From contig JAFXMI010000042.1 in the NCBI GenBank assembly GCA_017530505.1, positions 1-34,096 on the forward strand: a stretch of DNA of 34,096 bases, given 5' to 3'. The position numbers and the translations under genes are program-made. This DNA comes from Clostridia bacterium (GTDB lineage: Bacteria > Bacillota > Clostridia > TANB77 > CAG-508). Numbering within the stretch: the first letter of the stretch is position 1; each line of letters opens with the position of its first letter. This document shows, in pieces, positions 1 to 7,116 of this stretch. Under the pieces are notes generated by a model that was given only the letters and a program-made list of their open reading frames with translations, made no database searches and was not told where the DNA came from.

Positions 1-31
1 CGTCTAAAGTTAAATGTTTATTTTCACTCAT
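1..31 (-). CDS. 5' end of a leftward gene, possibly an IS30-type transposase (partial)
   Basis: The minus strand has a GGAGG ribosome binding site about 7 bases before an ATG at 31-29. It opens a frame reading MSENKHLTLD that leaves the window at base 1. The start 'KHLTLD' resembles the N-terminus of IS30-family transposases, which often begin with a short '(H/Q)LTL(D/E)(D/E)R' stretch before their helix-turn-helix. With only ten residues visible the family is a guess, but the start codon and ribosome binding site are clear. If correct, an insertion sequence abuts the accessory region on its left. Confidence 0.4.
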   Translation of the reverse strand, partial: MSENKHLTLD

Positions 32-169
32 AAGATACCTCCAAAACAGTCCAAACACAGTATCTTAAGTGTATTTTATCATGTTTTTGTATAAAACTAA
101 AGTCAATCTAGCAAAAAACTGGAATTTAAAAATAAAATTAACAAAATAAAAAAAAATAATAAAAACTAA

Positions 170-198
170 TTGACAAACGCAAACAACCGTTTTATAAT
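170..198 (+). promoter_or_regulatory. SOS-type promoter of the first dinD: TTGACA, 17-base spacer, TATAAT with embedded LexA-like box
   Basis: TTGACA (170-175) and TATAAT (193-198) are separated by exactly 17 bases. The spacer holds CAAACAACCGTTTT (180-193), a one-mismatch match to the Gram-positive LexA box CGAAC-N4-GTTCG/GTTTT, with perfectly symmetrical AAAC/GTTT arms. LexA bound here would block RNA polymerase. The second dinD copy has the same arrangement, which supports the call. Confidence 0.75.
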
Positions 199-237
199 AA
201 TAACAAAATATAATATTAAGAAACGGAGCTGATACTA

Positions 238-1065
238 TTGAAAGAAATAGATAAAAACAATAAATCATTTGAAGCTATTAAGCATGTTGATGAAGATGGA
301 GTTGAATTTTGGTATGCTAGAGAGCTACAAGCAGTATTAGATTATAAGGAATGGAGAAAATTTGAAGGTGTAATAAAAAAAGCAGAAATATCTTGCAAAA
401 ATAGTGGGATTGATAGTTTTGAACATTTTGTCGGCATCGACAAAATGGTTCAAATAGGCTCTGGTGCTGAAAGAAAACAACAAGATTATAAATTATCAAG
501 ATATGCTTGTTATTTAATAGCACAAAACGGAGATAGTCGAAAAAAAGTTATTGCTCTTGCTCAAACTTATTTTGCAGTTCAAACAAGAAAGCAAGAAATT
601 ACAGAAAAAGAATACAGTATGCTTACAGAAGATGAAAAGAGATTTTATCAAAGAAATTTAACACGTAAAGGAAATTATTCACTTAATCAAACGGCAAAAA
701 AAGCTGGAGTTAAAAATTTTGATGGATTTCATAATTCAGGTTATAAAGGGTTATATAATGGCGAAACAGCTGATGATATTGCAAAAAGAAAAGGATTACG
801 TTATAGAGAAGATATTTTAGATAATATGGGAAGTGATGAGCTTATTGCTAATTTATTTAGGATTTCTCAAACAGAACAAAAATTACGAAAAGATAATATT
901 CAAGGTGAAAAAGAAGCAAATAAGACTCATTATAAAATTGGTAAAAATATTAGAGAGGTAATTGCTAAAAATGGTGGAACTATGCCAGAAGATTTGCCTA
1001 CTCCTAAAAAGAGTTTAAAACAATTAGAAAAAGAAAAGAAAAATCAATTGAAAAATCTCAACTAA
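238..1065 (+). CDS. dinD: DinD-family DNA-damage-inducible protein (copy 1)
   Basis: 275 residues. The N-terminal part (about 10-110) matches the DinD/BRO-N-like pattern: 'FWYARELQAVLDY.EW..F', then 'SCKNSG...FEHFV' and 'DYKLSRYACYLIAQNGDSRK', followed by 'IALAQTYFAVQTRKQEI'. E. coli DinD is an SOS-induced protein that inhibits RecA strand exchange. That role is known for the family and not shown here. The start is TTG at 238 behind an ACGGAG ribosome binding site; no better ATG exists. A LexA-like box sits in its promoter. A paralogue lies at 5159-5983. The two are nearly identical over the C-terminal two thirds but differ around residues 30-85, so the variable N-terminal part may set specificity. 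A strong terminator follows directly. Confidence 0.85.
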   Translation: MKEIDKNNKSFEAIKHVDEDGVEFWYARELQAVLDYKEWRKFEGVIKKAEISCKNSGIDSFEHFVGIDKMVQIGSGAERKQQDYKLSRYACYLIAQNGDSRKKVIALAQTYFAVQTRKQEITEKEYSMLTEDEKRFYQRNLTRKGNYSLNQTAKKAGVKNFDGFHNSGYKGLYNGETADDIAKRKGLRYREDILDNMGSDELIANLFRISQTEQKLRKDNIQGEKEANKTHYKIGKNIREVIAKNGGTMPEDLPTPKKSLKQLEKEKKNQLKNLN

Positions 1066-1074
1066 TAAAAATTG

Positions 1075-1106
1075 AAAGAAGATACTACATATTGAGTATC
1101 TTCTTT
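1075..1106. terminator. Rho-independent terminator between dinD and the converging membrane-protein gene
   Basis: A perfect 12-bp inverted repeat, AAAGAAGATACT / AGTATCTTCTTT, with an 8-base loop and U-rich flanks on both strands. It lies between convergent genes and can serve both. Confidence 0.85.
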
Positions 1107-1124
1107 ATTTGACATTTATTCATC

Positions 1125-1853
1125 TTAAAATTCATATGATTTCACTATGCATTTATTGCTATCAATGTTGAATTTTACAGTTAATTCAGAATCAGGTCCT
1201 TCTGAAGAAGCAGTTACATTAGCTGTGTATCCATTTTCTACTTTTTTTATAGAATTAACTTTATATGCAACTCCAGTAGCTCCAACATTAGCATAGCATA
1301 AATATCCATCTTCGTTTTCATATAGATCTGACCATTGTTTTTGATAGCATTCTTCTGTCATATATTTGAGCATAGCTTCTTTAAAATCAGAAAATTTAAT
1401 AGATGTTTTCATAAAGCGAGTTTTTTTAGCACTTTTTTCTGAATTAGAGTTTGAATAATCTTTATATAATCCTAATGTTTCTAATATAGTACCAGGACCA
1501 TTAGTTTTTGCTGATTCAAGATTTAAGCACATTTGTAAAACATCTTTAATTTCTTTTTCTGAAAATTTAACTGTTGTATTTTCAGTAGAATTATTATTGT
1601 TAATTGTATTGCTACTCTCACTTGAATTATTAGAGTTAATTGTTTCTGATATATTATTTATCTTTCCTTGTAAATCACTTACAGTTCCATTTAAACTATT
1701 TACTTGTGATTGAAGCTCAGTAGATTTCTGAATTTCTGTTGTTTTATCATTATTAAGTTTATAAATGAATATTCCCATAACTATTATTGCAATTATAGCT
1801 AATATTAGGAAAAACGTTGATAAACTTATATTTGTAACATTTTTTTCTTCCAT
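1125..1853 (-). CDS. Membrane-anchored protein with coiled coil and Asn/Ser-rich linker, unknown function
   Basis: 242 residues, starting at the ATG (1853-1851) preceded by GAGGTG; the upstream extension to 1892 has no better ribosome binding site. Layout: short cytoplasmic N-terminus 'MEEKNVTNISLS', one membrane helix (about residues 10-32), a short coiled coil ('QKSTELQSQVNSLNGTV...'), a low-complexity Asn/Ser/Thr linker (about 75-100), then an extracytoplasmic globular domain with no family I recognise. The protein at 3248-4174 has the same plan and a similar N-terminus, although its C-terminal domain differs. Single-pass proteins of this kind are common in clostridia and often lie near accessory genes. 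Function unknown. Confidence 0.75.
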   Translation of the reverse strand: MEEKNVTNISLSTFFLILAIIAIIVMGIFIYKLNNDKTTEIQKSTELQSQVNSLNGTVSDLQGKINNISETINSNNSSESSNTINNNNSTENTTVKFSEKEIKDVLQMCLNLESAKTNGPGTILETLGLYKDYSNSNSEKSAKKTRFMKTSIKFSDFKEAMLKYMTEECYQKQWSDLYENEDGYLCYANVGATGVAYKVNSIKKVENGYTANVTASSEGPDSELTVKFNIDSNKCIVKSYEF

Positions 1854-1935
1854 ATTCTCACCTCGCTTTCTTTTGTAAAATAAATTATACAATTATATTT
1901 TACCAATTATGCTATTTTTTTACAAGCATATTTAA

Positions 1936-2675
1936 AAATTTTCTATAAAATTATTGCAAGATGATTTTACTATAATTGCAGCAACAAATAAAGCAATAGA
2001 GATAGCTGATAAGATTTCGGATGATGCTTTATTTTTTTAACCATTTTTCTATGTGTAGATGGTTTTATTCCTAATAGTGGAGATATAAAACAAGGATTAA
2101 AAACATTAGATGATTTATATAAAAACATATTGAGAGATCATCAAATTCCATTTAATGAAAAGATTATTGATAATTTAGAGATAGTTGATGCAATACGAAG
2201 ACAGAATTTTTTAACTCATAAAAAATTTGATGAATTTTTTCCAAATTTATTAGAAGGTTATTCTTGTGTAGGTATAGAAAAGAACTCGGAAAATTATCTA
2301 AAATTAAAAAATTTATTAAAAGAAGCTCATATAGAAGAAAATGATATATATTCTGATGCTTTGCTGGAAAACTATATACGCATTAATGTTGTGAATAGAG
2401 CTAAACTCTCAGAAATATTAGTTTCTAATCAACAAGAAAAAATAAATTCATTATTAAATAAGATGTACGATTTATATGATAAATCACCAGAAAAAGTGGA
2501 AATAGCTAATAAAAAGTTTTGTTGTATTATACAAGAATATCCTAATCTTCAAAAGGTAAAAAATTGGTGGGATAACAATATGATTAATTGTGGTATCAAT
2601 ATTACTCCTATAGGAAAGGTATTAGCTCATACAAATGCAAAATGTTTAGACAGCAATATTCCAGATTTAAATTAA
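1936..2675 (+). pseudogene. Decayed gene: 5'-truncated and frameshifted conserved hypothetical
   Basis: The longest open part is a 181-residue frame from a TTG at 2130, but coding sense continues upstream. One frame from 1936 encodes 'LLQDDFTIIAATNKAIEIA' and ends at a TAA in a run of seven T (2032-2038). One extra T would join it to 'LTIFLCVDGFIPNSGDIKQG', which runs straight into the 2130 frame. The 5' end has no start codon and begins after a stop at 1933-1935. The C-terminus 'ITPIGKVLAHTNAK' looks like a conserved tail, but I do not recognise the family with confidence. The frameshift is a homopolymer indel, unlike the two CGGA sites elsewhere in the window. Base use matches its neighbours. 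Confidence 0.55.
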
Positions 2676-2702
2676 CAAATTAATAAAATAAAAGATCATA
2701 AA

Positions 2703-2729
2703 AAAAGCCATTCGCAATGAATGGCTTTT
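2703..2729. terminator. Bidirectional terminator hairpin
   Basis: Perfect 11-bp stem AAAAGCCATTC / GAATGGCTTTT with a GCAAT loop. A and T tracts on either side allow termination in both directions. It lies between the decayed ORF and the leftward XRE gene. Confidence 0.8.
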
Positions 2730-2842
2730 ACTGACGCTTTGCGTTCAGCACGGGCTATGTCCTAATCTAGTAAACTATTTCAGACACATTAATCTATGTA
2801 TATATTAAAATTTATAAAAAGTATATACTTTATACCAAAAAT

Positions 2843-3085
2843 TTATTGCTCAACATTAAATTCATCTGCAGATACTTTAAAAATTTTAGCAAATGCAAAT
2901 AGTTCAAAATCTTGAACCAATCGATTGTTATTTTCTATTTTTGAAATTTCTTTAGAGGTTAAATCTATTCCCTCTAATTGCAATTTTTCTGCTAAATCTT
3001 GTTGTGACATTTTTGCATTTTTTCTTAATACTTTTAATTTATTTCCAGATATATTTTTAAAATTATTATATTTAGTTATTTTCAT
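2843..3085 (-). CDS. Small XRE-family helix-turn-helix transcriptional regulator
   Basis: 80 residues. A Cro/CI-type helix-turn-helix spans about residues 16-70: 'KLKVLRKNAKMSQQDLAEKL', then 'TSKEISKIENNNRLVQDFELFAFAKIFKV', the usual five-helix pattern. The ATG is preceded by GAGGT on the minus strand. No other domain is present, so it is a minimal DNA-binding repressor of the kind found in phages and mobile elements. A perfect 13-bp inverted repeat (3097-3109 and 3149-3161) brackets its promoter region, with one arm immediately before the ribosome binding site, which suggests autoregulation. The divergent membrane-protein gene at 3248 could be its other target. Confidence 0.85.
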   Translation of the reverse strand: MKITKYNNFKNISGNKLKVLRKNAKMSQQDLAEKLQLEGIDLTSKEISKIENNNRLVQDFELFAFAKIFKVSADEFNVEQ

Positions 3086-3096
3086 TATTTTACCTC

Positions 3097-3161
3097 TTTC
3101 GCTTTATTAACGATTTTATTGTAATATGTTTATAAAAAATATTATCCCTAATAAAGCGAAA
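3097..3161. promoter_or_regulatory. Perfect 13-bp inverted repeat flanking the xre promoter (candidate operator pair)
   Basis: TTTCGCTTTATTA at 3097-3109 and its exact reverse complement TAATAAAGCGAAA at 3149-3161 are separated by 39 bases, which contain the start region of the leftward xre gene. One arm lies just before the xre ribosome binding site and the other faces the divergent gene at 3248. Two sites about five helical turns apart would suit looping or cooperative repression by the XRE protein. Confidence 0.6.
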
Positions 3162-3247
3162 AACTTGTAAGAAATTGTTGATTTTTAAATTATAATATGA
3201 TAGTATTTATATAATAGAATTTTTACAAAAGAATGGAGGTGAAAGAT

Positions 3248-4174
3248 ATGGAAGAAAAGAAACCAATAAATATAAGGTTAAGTACAGTGATTTTAATATT
3301 TATTATAATAGCTTTATTAGGAGGAGTATTGTATTTTGCAATTAAAACTTATGAAACAGAAAAAATGAAGGAACAGAGCTTGATTGAAACTCAAACATTA
3401 CAAAGCAAAATTAATGAATTAGAAAATAAAATTGCAGAAACCAAAAATATAGAAGCAGTTAATGCAACAGACGTAAATAATATTAAAAATTCAAATACTA
3501 CTGATACGAGTACAAATAATAAATCAAATATAGATATTAGTAAAAACTCTAATGAAGAAGATAAGATAGATGTTGAATGGAGTGGCACAGAAGCAAATTA
3601 TAAAAAATACAATAGTAATGGATATCACTGCAAAATAGAAGGCTTTTCAGAGACTTATGGAGACAATATAGATATTGTAGTACAAATATATAAAGAAATA
3701 CCTCTACCATCAATAACTCAACAACAATACAAAAAATTAGATAATGGCGAAACTATAAAGATAGATGGTATGGAAATGAAAAAAAGTAAATCATACAAAG
3801 GACAACATGATTTATTGATATATTATCCAACACAGACCGAAGATCATGGACCATTTTATTATGTAGATAAAAATAGTGATGGCACTGGTAAACTAGAATA
3901 TGCAGATATAATTGAATGTAAACCAACCGATAAATGGATGCATTTTATTGTGAGCGAAAAATTAACATATAAAGATGGAAAAGAAAAAACTACTTTAAAA
4001 GAAAAAATGCATTCTGATGATGAATATGGAGATGGAAAAGAAAGCGGATTATTGGTATATCATGGCTATGATAGAGTATTAACTGTAGATAATTGGAAGT
4101 TGAATTTTAAAAATGGAAAATGTATTGAAATAGAAGTGCCAGATGGTGAACATGTTATGCAGTATGAAGATTAG
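3248..4174 (+). CDS. Membrane-anchored protein with coiled coil and Asn/Ser-rich linker, unknown function (second of the type)
   Basis: 308 residues from the ATG at 3248, which sits 8 bases after a strong GGAGGT. Earlier in-frame starts would overlap that site. Layout: 'MEEKKPINIRLSTVILIF', one membrane helix (about 12-34), coiled coil (about 38-66, 'LQSKINELENKIAE'), a Thr/Asn/Ser linker (about 70-105), then an extracytoplasmic domain of about 200 residues rich in charged and aromatic residues and without a recognised motif. The N-terminal 65 residues follow the plan of the protein at 1125-1853, including 'MEEK...LST.(I/F).(F/L)'. The C-terminal domains are not obviously alike. It is divergent from the xre gene and may be controlled by it. 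Function unknown. Confidence 0.75.
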   Translation: MEEKKPINIRLSTVILIFIIIALLGGVLYFAIKTYETEKMKEQSLIETQTLQSKINELENKIAETKNIEAVNATDVNNIKNSNTTDTSTNNKSNIDISKNSNEEDKIDVEWSGTEANYKKYNSNGYHCKIEGFSETYGDNIDIVVQIYKEIPLPSITQQQYKKLDNGETIKIDGMEMKKSKSYKGQHDLLIYYPTQTEDHGPFYYVDKNSDGTGKLEYADIIECKPTDKWMHFIVSEKLTYKDGKEKTTLKEKMHSDDEYGDGKESGLLVYHGYDRVLTVDNWKLNFKNGKCIEIEVPDGEHVMQYED

Positions 4175-4231
4175 ATATTCATAATTATATACTATAATTT
4201 TCTTATTGGAAAGATTATAAAATAAACTTTT

Positions 4232-4255
4232 AAAGAGCATCAAAGATGCTCTTTT
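4232..4255 (+). terminator. Rho-independent terminator after the membrane-anchored protein gene
   Basis: Perfect 10-bp stem AAAGAGCATC / GATGCTCTTT with an AAA loop, ending in a T run, about 60 bases after the stop codon at 4174. Confidence 0.85.
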
Positions 4256-4363
4256 GCTCTATAATCAATTATATATTTTTCATTTAATATCAAGAATAAA
4301 TTAATAGATTATTCACCATATAAATAGATGAAGCAAGGTATTTTTATAATATATAATTGTAAA

Positions 4364-4386
4364 TAGCAGAGTAATGCACTCTGCTA
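4364..4386. terminator. Hairpin terminator downstream of tnpV
   Basis: Perfect 9-bp stem TAGCAGAGT / ACTCTGCTA with a 5-base loop, lying just past the 3' end of the leftward tnpV gene. U-rich sequence follows on the plus strand; the minus-strand tail is only ATTTA, so termination may be weak in that direction. Confidence 0.55.
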
Positions 4387-4393
4387 CTTTGTT

Positions 4394-4756
4394 TTAAAAA
4401 TAAATTAATTCTTTAAATATTATTTCTTCTGCAGAATGCTTATAATTATTCATGAGTCCAGTCCATTTTAATGGGTCAGTATCTTTTAAATTTTCATCAA
4501 TAGGATTTTTTTCTAACATTTGCTTCATAAGTATTTCAAGCCTTTCTCTAGCTTGAATATCAGTATCTACAATATGTTTTCTTAAAGTATCCTCTAAAAG
4601 CATTATGGTATATTCTGCTTTTTTATAATTTTTCAAATATTCTAATCTTAAATGTCCATACTTTCCAATTTGATAATCTTTTTTATATTCATCTTTTTCT
4701 AAATATAAATCAGGAATATAATAATCTCCTTCTTTGTGATAAGTTATATCTATCAT
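4394..4756 (-). CDS. tnpV: TnpV family transposon-encoded protein
   Basis: 120 residues from the ATG at 4756-4754, which has GGAGG 8 bases upstream; the longer TTG-started version includes that site. It shows the TnpV pattern throughout: 'ITYHKEGDYYIPDL' at the start, 'IGKYGHLRLEYLKNYKKAEYT', and the C-terminal 'DPLKWTGLMNNYKHSAEEIIFKELIY'. TnpV proteins are encoded in clostridial transposons and integrative elements; their role is not established. No other recognisable transposon gene lies next to it, so this looks like a solitary or stranded copy. The adjacent 4.8-5.0 kb segment holds strong inverted repeats that may be element remnants. Confidence 0.85.
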   Translation of the reverse strand: MIDITYHKEGDYYIPDLYLEKDEYKKDYQIGKYGHLRLEYLKNYKKAEYTIMLLEDTLRKHIVDTDIQARERLEILMKQMLEKNPIDENLKDTDPLKWTGLMNNYKHSAEEIIFKELIYF

Positions 4757-4817
4757 AATTAAAACCTCCAAAATTTGATTTTAACTACAAATTAGACTTA
4801 ATAATTTATATTCTATA

Positions 4818-4900
4818 ATCGACCATCTAACATAACAAAAATTAAAGAAGAAGTCTATAAGAACATTTTGTCCTTATTTGACTTCTCCCAAATGGTTGAT
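4818..4900. repeat. Long imperfect inverted repeat (nested stem)
   Basis: ATCGACCAT (4818-4826) pairs with ATGGTTGAT (4892-4900). Inside, AGAAGTC (4849-4855) pairs with GACTTCT (4880-4886), with ATAAG/CTTAT inside that. A T run follows at 4901. It may be a terminator for a lost gene or the end of a mobile element. It lies in the roughly 400-base gene-free stretch between tnpV and the second dinD, where I see no coding sequence. Confidence 0.55.
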
Positions 4901-4920
4901 TTTTTATTGCCTCGAAGAGT

Positions 4921-4959
4921 CCCCCTGGAGTTATGATGGCACGTCATAACTCCAGGGGG
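4921..4959. repeat. GC-rich perfect 16-bp hairpin
   Basis: CCCCCTGGAGTTATGA (4921-4936) and its exact reverse complement at 4944-4959 enclose a 7-base loop. A further G-U and G-C pair could extend the stem. The GC content is far above that of the surroundings and no T run follows, so it is not an ordinary terminator. It may be a subterminal hairpin or imported element remnant near tnpV. Confidence 0.7.
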
Positions 4960-5086
4960 TTAGGATTTATGACAAGGTCAAAGTCCTGTTCTTCTAAGCA
5001 ACTTCAATGAGCTTTATTTAGCCAAAAACAAATGCTTTGCTCCTATAGATAGAAATATAAAAACTTTTAAAATTTAATAAAATTAA

Positions 5087-5115
5087 TTGACTTTTACGAA
5101 CAATTGTTTTATAAT
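5087..5115 (+). promoter_or_regulatory. SOS-type promoter of the second dinD with LexA box
   Basis: TTGACT (5087-5092) and TATAAT (5110-5115) have 17-base spacing. Between them lies CGAACAATTGTTTT (5097-5110), a match to the Bacillus/clostridial LexA box CGAAC-N4-GTTYG with one end base different. It sits in the same place as the box of the first dinD copy. Confidence 0.8.
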
Positions 5116-5158
5116 AATATCTGAAAAATAAAAATATTAAGAAATGGAGATAATATCA

Positions 5159-5983
5159 TTGAAAGAGATAGATAAAAATAATAAATCATTTGAAGATATA
5201 AAGCATATTGACAAAAATGGAATTGAATTTTGGTATGCTAGAGAACTTATGCCTATTTTACAGTATTCTAATTGGCAAAATTTTGAAAGAATAATTGATA
5301 AAGCTAAAATATCTTGTGAAAATAGTGGTATTAGTGTGTTTGAACATTTTATTGATGTCAATAAGTTGTCAAAACGTGCTAATAATGCAAAAGTTGAAAT
5401 CAAAGATTATGAATTAACTCGTTATGCTTGTTATTTAATAGCACAAAACGGAGATAGTAGAAAAAAAGTAATAGCTCTTGCTCAAACGTATTTTGCAGTT
5501 CAAACTAGAAAGCAAGAAATAACTGAAAAAGAATACAGTTTGCTAACAGAAGATGAAAAGAGATTTTATCAAAGAGATTTAACTAGAAAAGGCAATTATT
5601 CACTTAATCAAACTGCAAAAAAATCTGGAGTAAAGAATTTTGACAAATTTCATAATGCAGGTTATAAAGGACTATATAACGGAGAAACTGCTGATGACAT
5701 TGCTAAAAGAAAAGGATTAAGATATAGAGAAGATATTTTAGATAATATGGGAAGTACAGAATTAATTGCTAATTTGTTTAGAATATCACAAACAGAAGAA
5801 AAACTAAAGAAAGATAATGTTCAAACGGAAAAAGAAGCTTGTAGTACACATAATAAAATAGGAAAAATTGTTAGAAAAGCAATCAAAGAAGCTGGTGGAA
5901 CTATGCCAGAGGATTTACCAACACCTAAAAAGAGTTTAAAACAATTAGAAAAAGAAAATAATAAAAGTTTAAAAAAGAGATAA
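5159..5983 (+). CDS. dinD: DinD-family DNA-damage-inducible protein (copy 2)
   Basis: 274 residues from TTG at 5159. An in-frame ATG at 5144 would add five residues, but it overlaps the ATGGAG ribosome binding site, and the TTG aligns exactly with the TTG start of copy 1. It has the same DinD-type layout, with 'FWYARELMPILQYSNWQNFERII', 'SCENSG...FEHFI', 'DYELTRYACYLIAQNGDSRK' and a C-terminus ending 'LPTPKKSLKQLEKE'. Residues about 95-200 are almost identical to copy 1. The segment around residues 30-85 differs clearly, with 'DVNKLSKRANNAKVEIKDYE' replacing the matching part of copy 1. The promoter carries a LexA box, so both copies should be induced by DNA damage. The pair brackets about 4 kb of accessory DNA and could recombine. 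Confidence 0.85.
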   Translation: MKEIDKNNKSFEDIKHIDKNGIEFWYARELMPILQYSNWQNFERIIDKAKISCENSGISVFEHFIDVNKLSKRANNAKVEIKDYELTRYACYLIAQNGDSRKKVIALAQTYFAVQTRKQEITEKEYSLLTEDEKRFYQRDLTRKGNYSLNQTAKKSGVKNFDKFHNAGYKGLYNGETADDIAKRKGLRYREDILDNMGSTELIANLFRISQTEEKLKKDNVQTEKEACSTHNKIGKIVRKAIKEAGGTMPEDLPTPKKSLKQLEKENNKSLKKR

Positions 5984-6131
5984 TGTAAATTGATATACAA
6001 GATGTAATAATAGAAACAAAGATAATTTATTATATAGCAAAATCGCTTGAGTATATTGTAATTATTTATGATATATGATATATTTTTTATGTGTGAAAAC
6101 ATATAATTGCAAATTAGTAAAGAGAATTTTT

Positions 6132-6695
6132 ATGGAAATTTTAAATCAATATCATGAACATGAGATTAAAGTCCTAGATGTAAATGTTGATGACTTAACA
6201 AAAAAATTAGAAGAAATAGGTGCTAAAAAAGTATATGATGATGTTAGAACAATTATTGCACTTGATACTGAAAATAAGTATTTTTTGAATGAAAAAGACA
6301 AATTAATTAGAGTTACTGATGAAGGAAGTATAAAAGTAACAATGCATGTTAATCAAAGTAATCCTGAAATAAAAGCAGGAATAAAATTTAAAACAAGTAG
6401 ATTAAAAGAAACTATGGATTTCTTTCATGAAATGGGCTTAAATCCTATAAGCAAAGTGAAAGCACCAAGAATTTCATATGAATTAGGTAAGATTGATTTC
6501 GATATTGATAAATTTCCCGCAATTCCACATTTTTTAGAAATAGATATAGAATATATAAATGAAGAAGGATATACAGTAGAATCATTATTAAAAAAACTTG
6601 GATTAGAAAATAATAAAGTTGTAGTTATGGGAACTGAAGATATACATAAACTATATAACGTGGATTATTTTGAAGTATATAAATCTGATAAATAA
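6132..6695 (+). CDS. CYTH-domain protein (class IV adenylate cyclase / triphosphatase family)
   Basis: 187 residues from the ATG at 6132. A longer frame from 6075 would start in sequence with no ribosome binding site. The N-terminus carries the CYTH signature ExExK as E9-H-E11-I-K13 ('YHEHEIKVLDV'), followed by alternating strands with charged residues, 'DKLIRVTDEGSIKVTMH', 'KFPAIPHFLEIDIEY' and 'LLKKLGLE'. This fits the triphosphate tunnel of CyaB/ThTPA-type enzymes. Such proteins hydrolyse or cyclise nucleoside or thiamine triphosphates with a divalent metal. The exact substrate cannot be told from sequence. The ribosome binding site (AAAGAGA) is modest. It stands alone between the second dinD and a candidate RNA element. 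Confidence 0.8.
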   Translation: MEILNQYHEHEIKVLDVNVDDLTKKLEEIGAKKVYDDVRTIIALDTENKYFLNEKDKLIRVTDEGSIKVTMHVNQSNPEIKAGIKFKTSRLKETMDFFHEMGLNPISKVKAPRISYELGKIDFDIDKFPAIPHFLEIDIEYINEEGYTVESLLKKLGLENNKVVVMGTEDIHKLYNVDYFEVYKSDK

Positions 6696-6787
6696 TATAT
6701 ATATTTTTATGTTTAGCAATTTATTAAAAATTGTATTTTATTTTTGTTATAAGATAAATAAAATTGATTGATTTTTATATTAGTTGT

Positions 6788-6900
6788 CAATGAGAGCCGA
6801 TGGCGAGTTGTAAATAACTACGACGTTGGCACCAATCTGGAGTCATATGAACTCCAATATGTTATATAGGTGGTTTCATATTATACATACCTATATAGAA
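6788..6900 (+). ncRNA. Candidate structured RNA or leader element
   Basis: A GC-richer island in very AT-rich DNA with consecutive stems: GCCGAT/GTTGGC (6796-6801, 6825-6830, with wobble pairs) enclosing AGTT/AACT (6806-6809, 6816-6819), then TGGAGT/ACTCCA (6838-6843, 6851-6856, 7-base loop), then a perfect TATATAGGT/ACCTATATA (6863-6871, 6889-6897). It matches no riboswitch consensus I know. It lies upstream of a gene fragment and resistance-like genes, so it may be a leader or attenuator. It could equally be a remnant of a mobile element. Confidence 0.35.
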
Positions 6901-6969
6901 GTATAAGAAGGAAATTAGTAGTGATATTAAGTTCTTTTTTTAGAATTATTGTAATTTTTATTAATAGTA

Positions 6970-7113
6970 ATGTGTAGCATTTTAGCAAATATCGTTGTTG
7001 CAATTCAATTTTTTCTATTAAATGCATTGACAGGAGCGATTCAAGAAACATCGCAACTTATTTCTGCAATAATTTCTTTGTATCGTGGAAAAAAAGAAAA
7101 AAATAAGGAGTAA
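6970..7113 (+). pseudogene. Fragment resembling the YgjV-type inner-membrane protein family
   Basis: A 47-residue frame, ATG 6970 to TAA 7113, reading 'MCSILANIVVAIQFFLLNA' then 'LTGAIQETSQLISAIISLYR' and a Lys-rich tail. The 'AN(I)...(I/L)(Q/H)FFLL.A.(T/S)GA' pattern with a following helix is typical of one repeat of YgjV-like membrane proteins, which are much longer. An in-frame stop lies a few codons upstream and the start has no ribosome binding site, so it is probably a 5'-truncated remnant. It ends with GGAG that serves as the ribosome binding site of the next gene. A small genuine membrane peptide cannot be excluded. Confidence 0.4.
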
Positions 7114-7116
7114 ACT

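Noticed and set aside
2032..2040. Frame change in the decayed ORF as a third recoding site
   Set aside because: It lies in a run of seven T, has no CGG, needs an added base and not a skipped one, and the gene also lacks its start. It is an ordinary homopolymer indel.
6855..6900. T-box riboswitch suggested by AGGTGG near a stem
   Set aside because: The conserved T-box core and a downstream terminator alternative are absent, and no aminoacylation or amino-acid gene follows.
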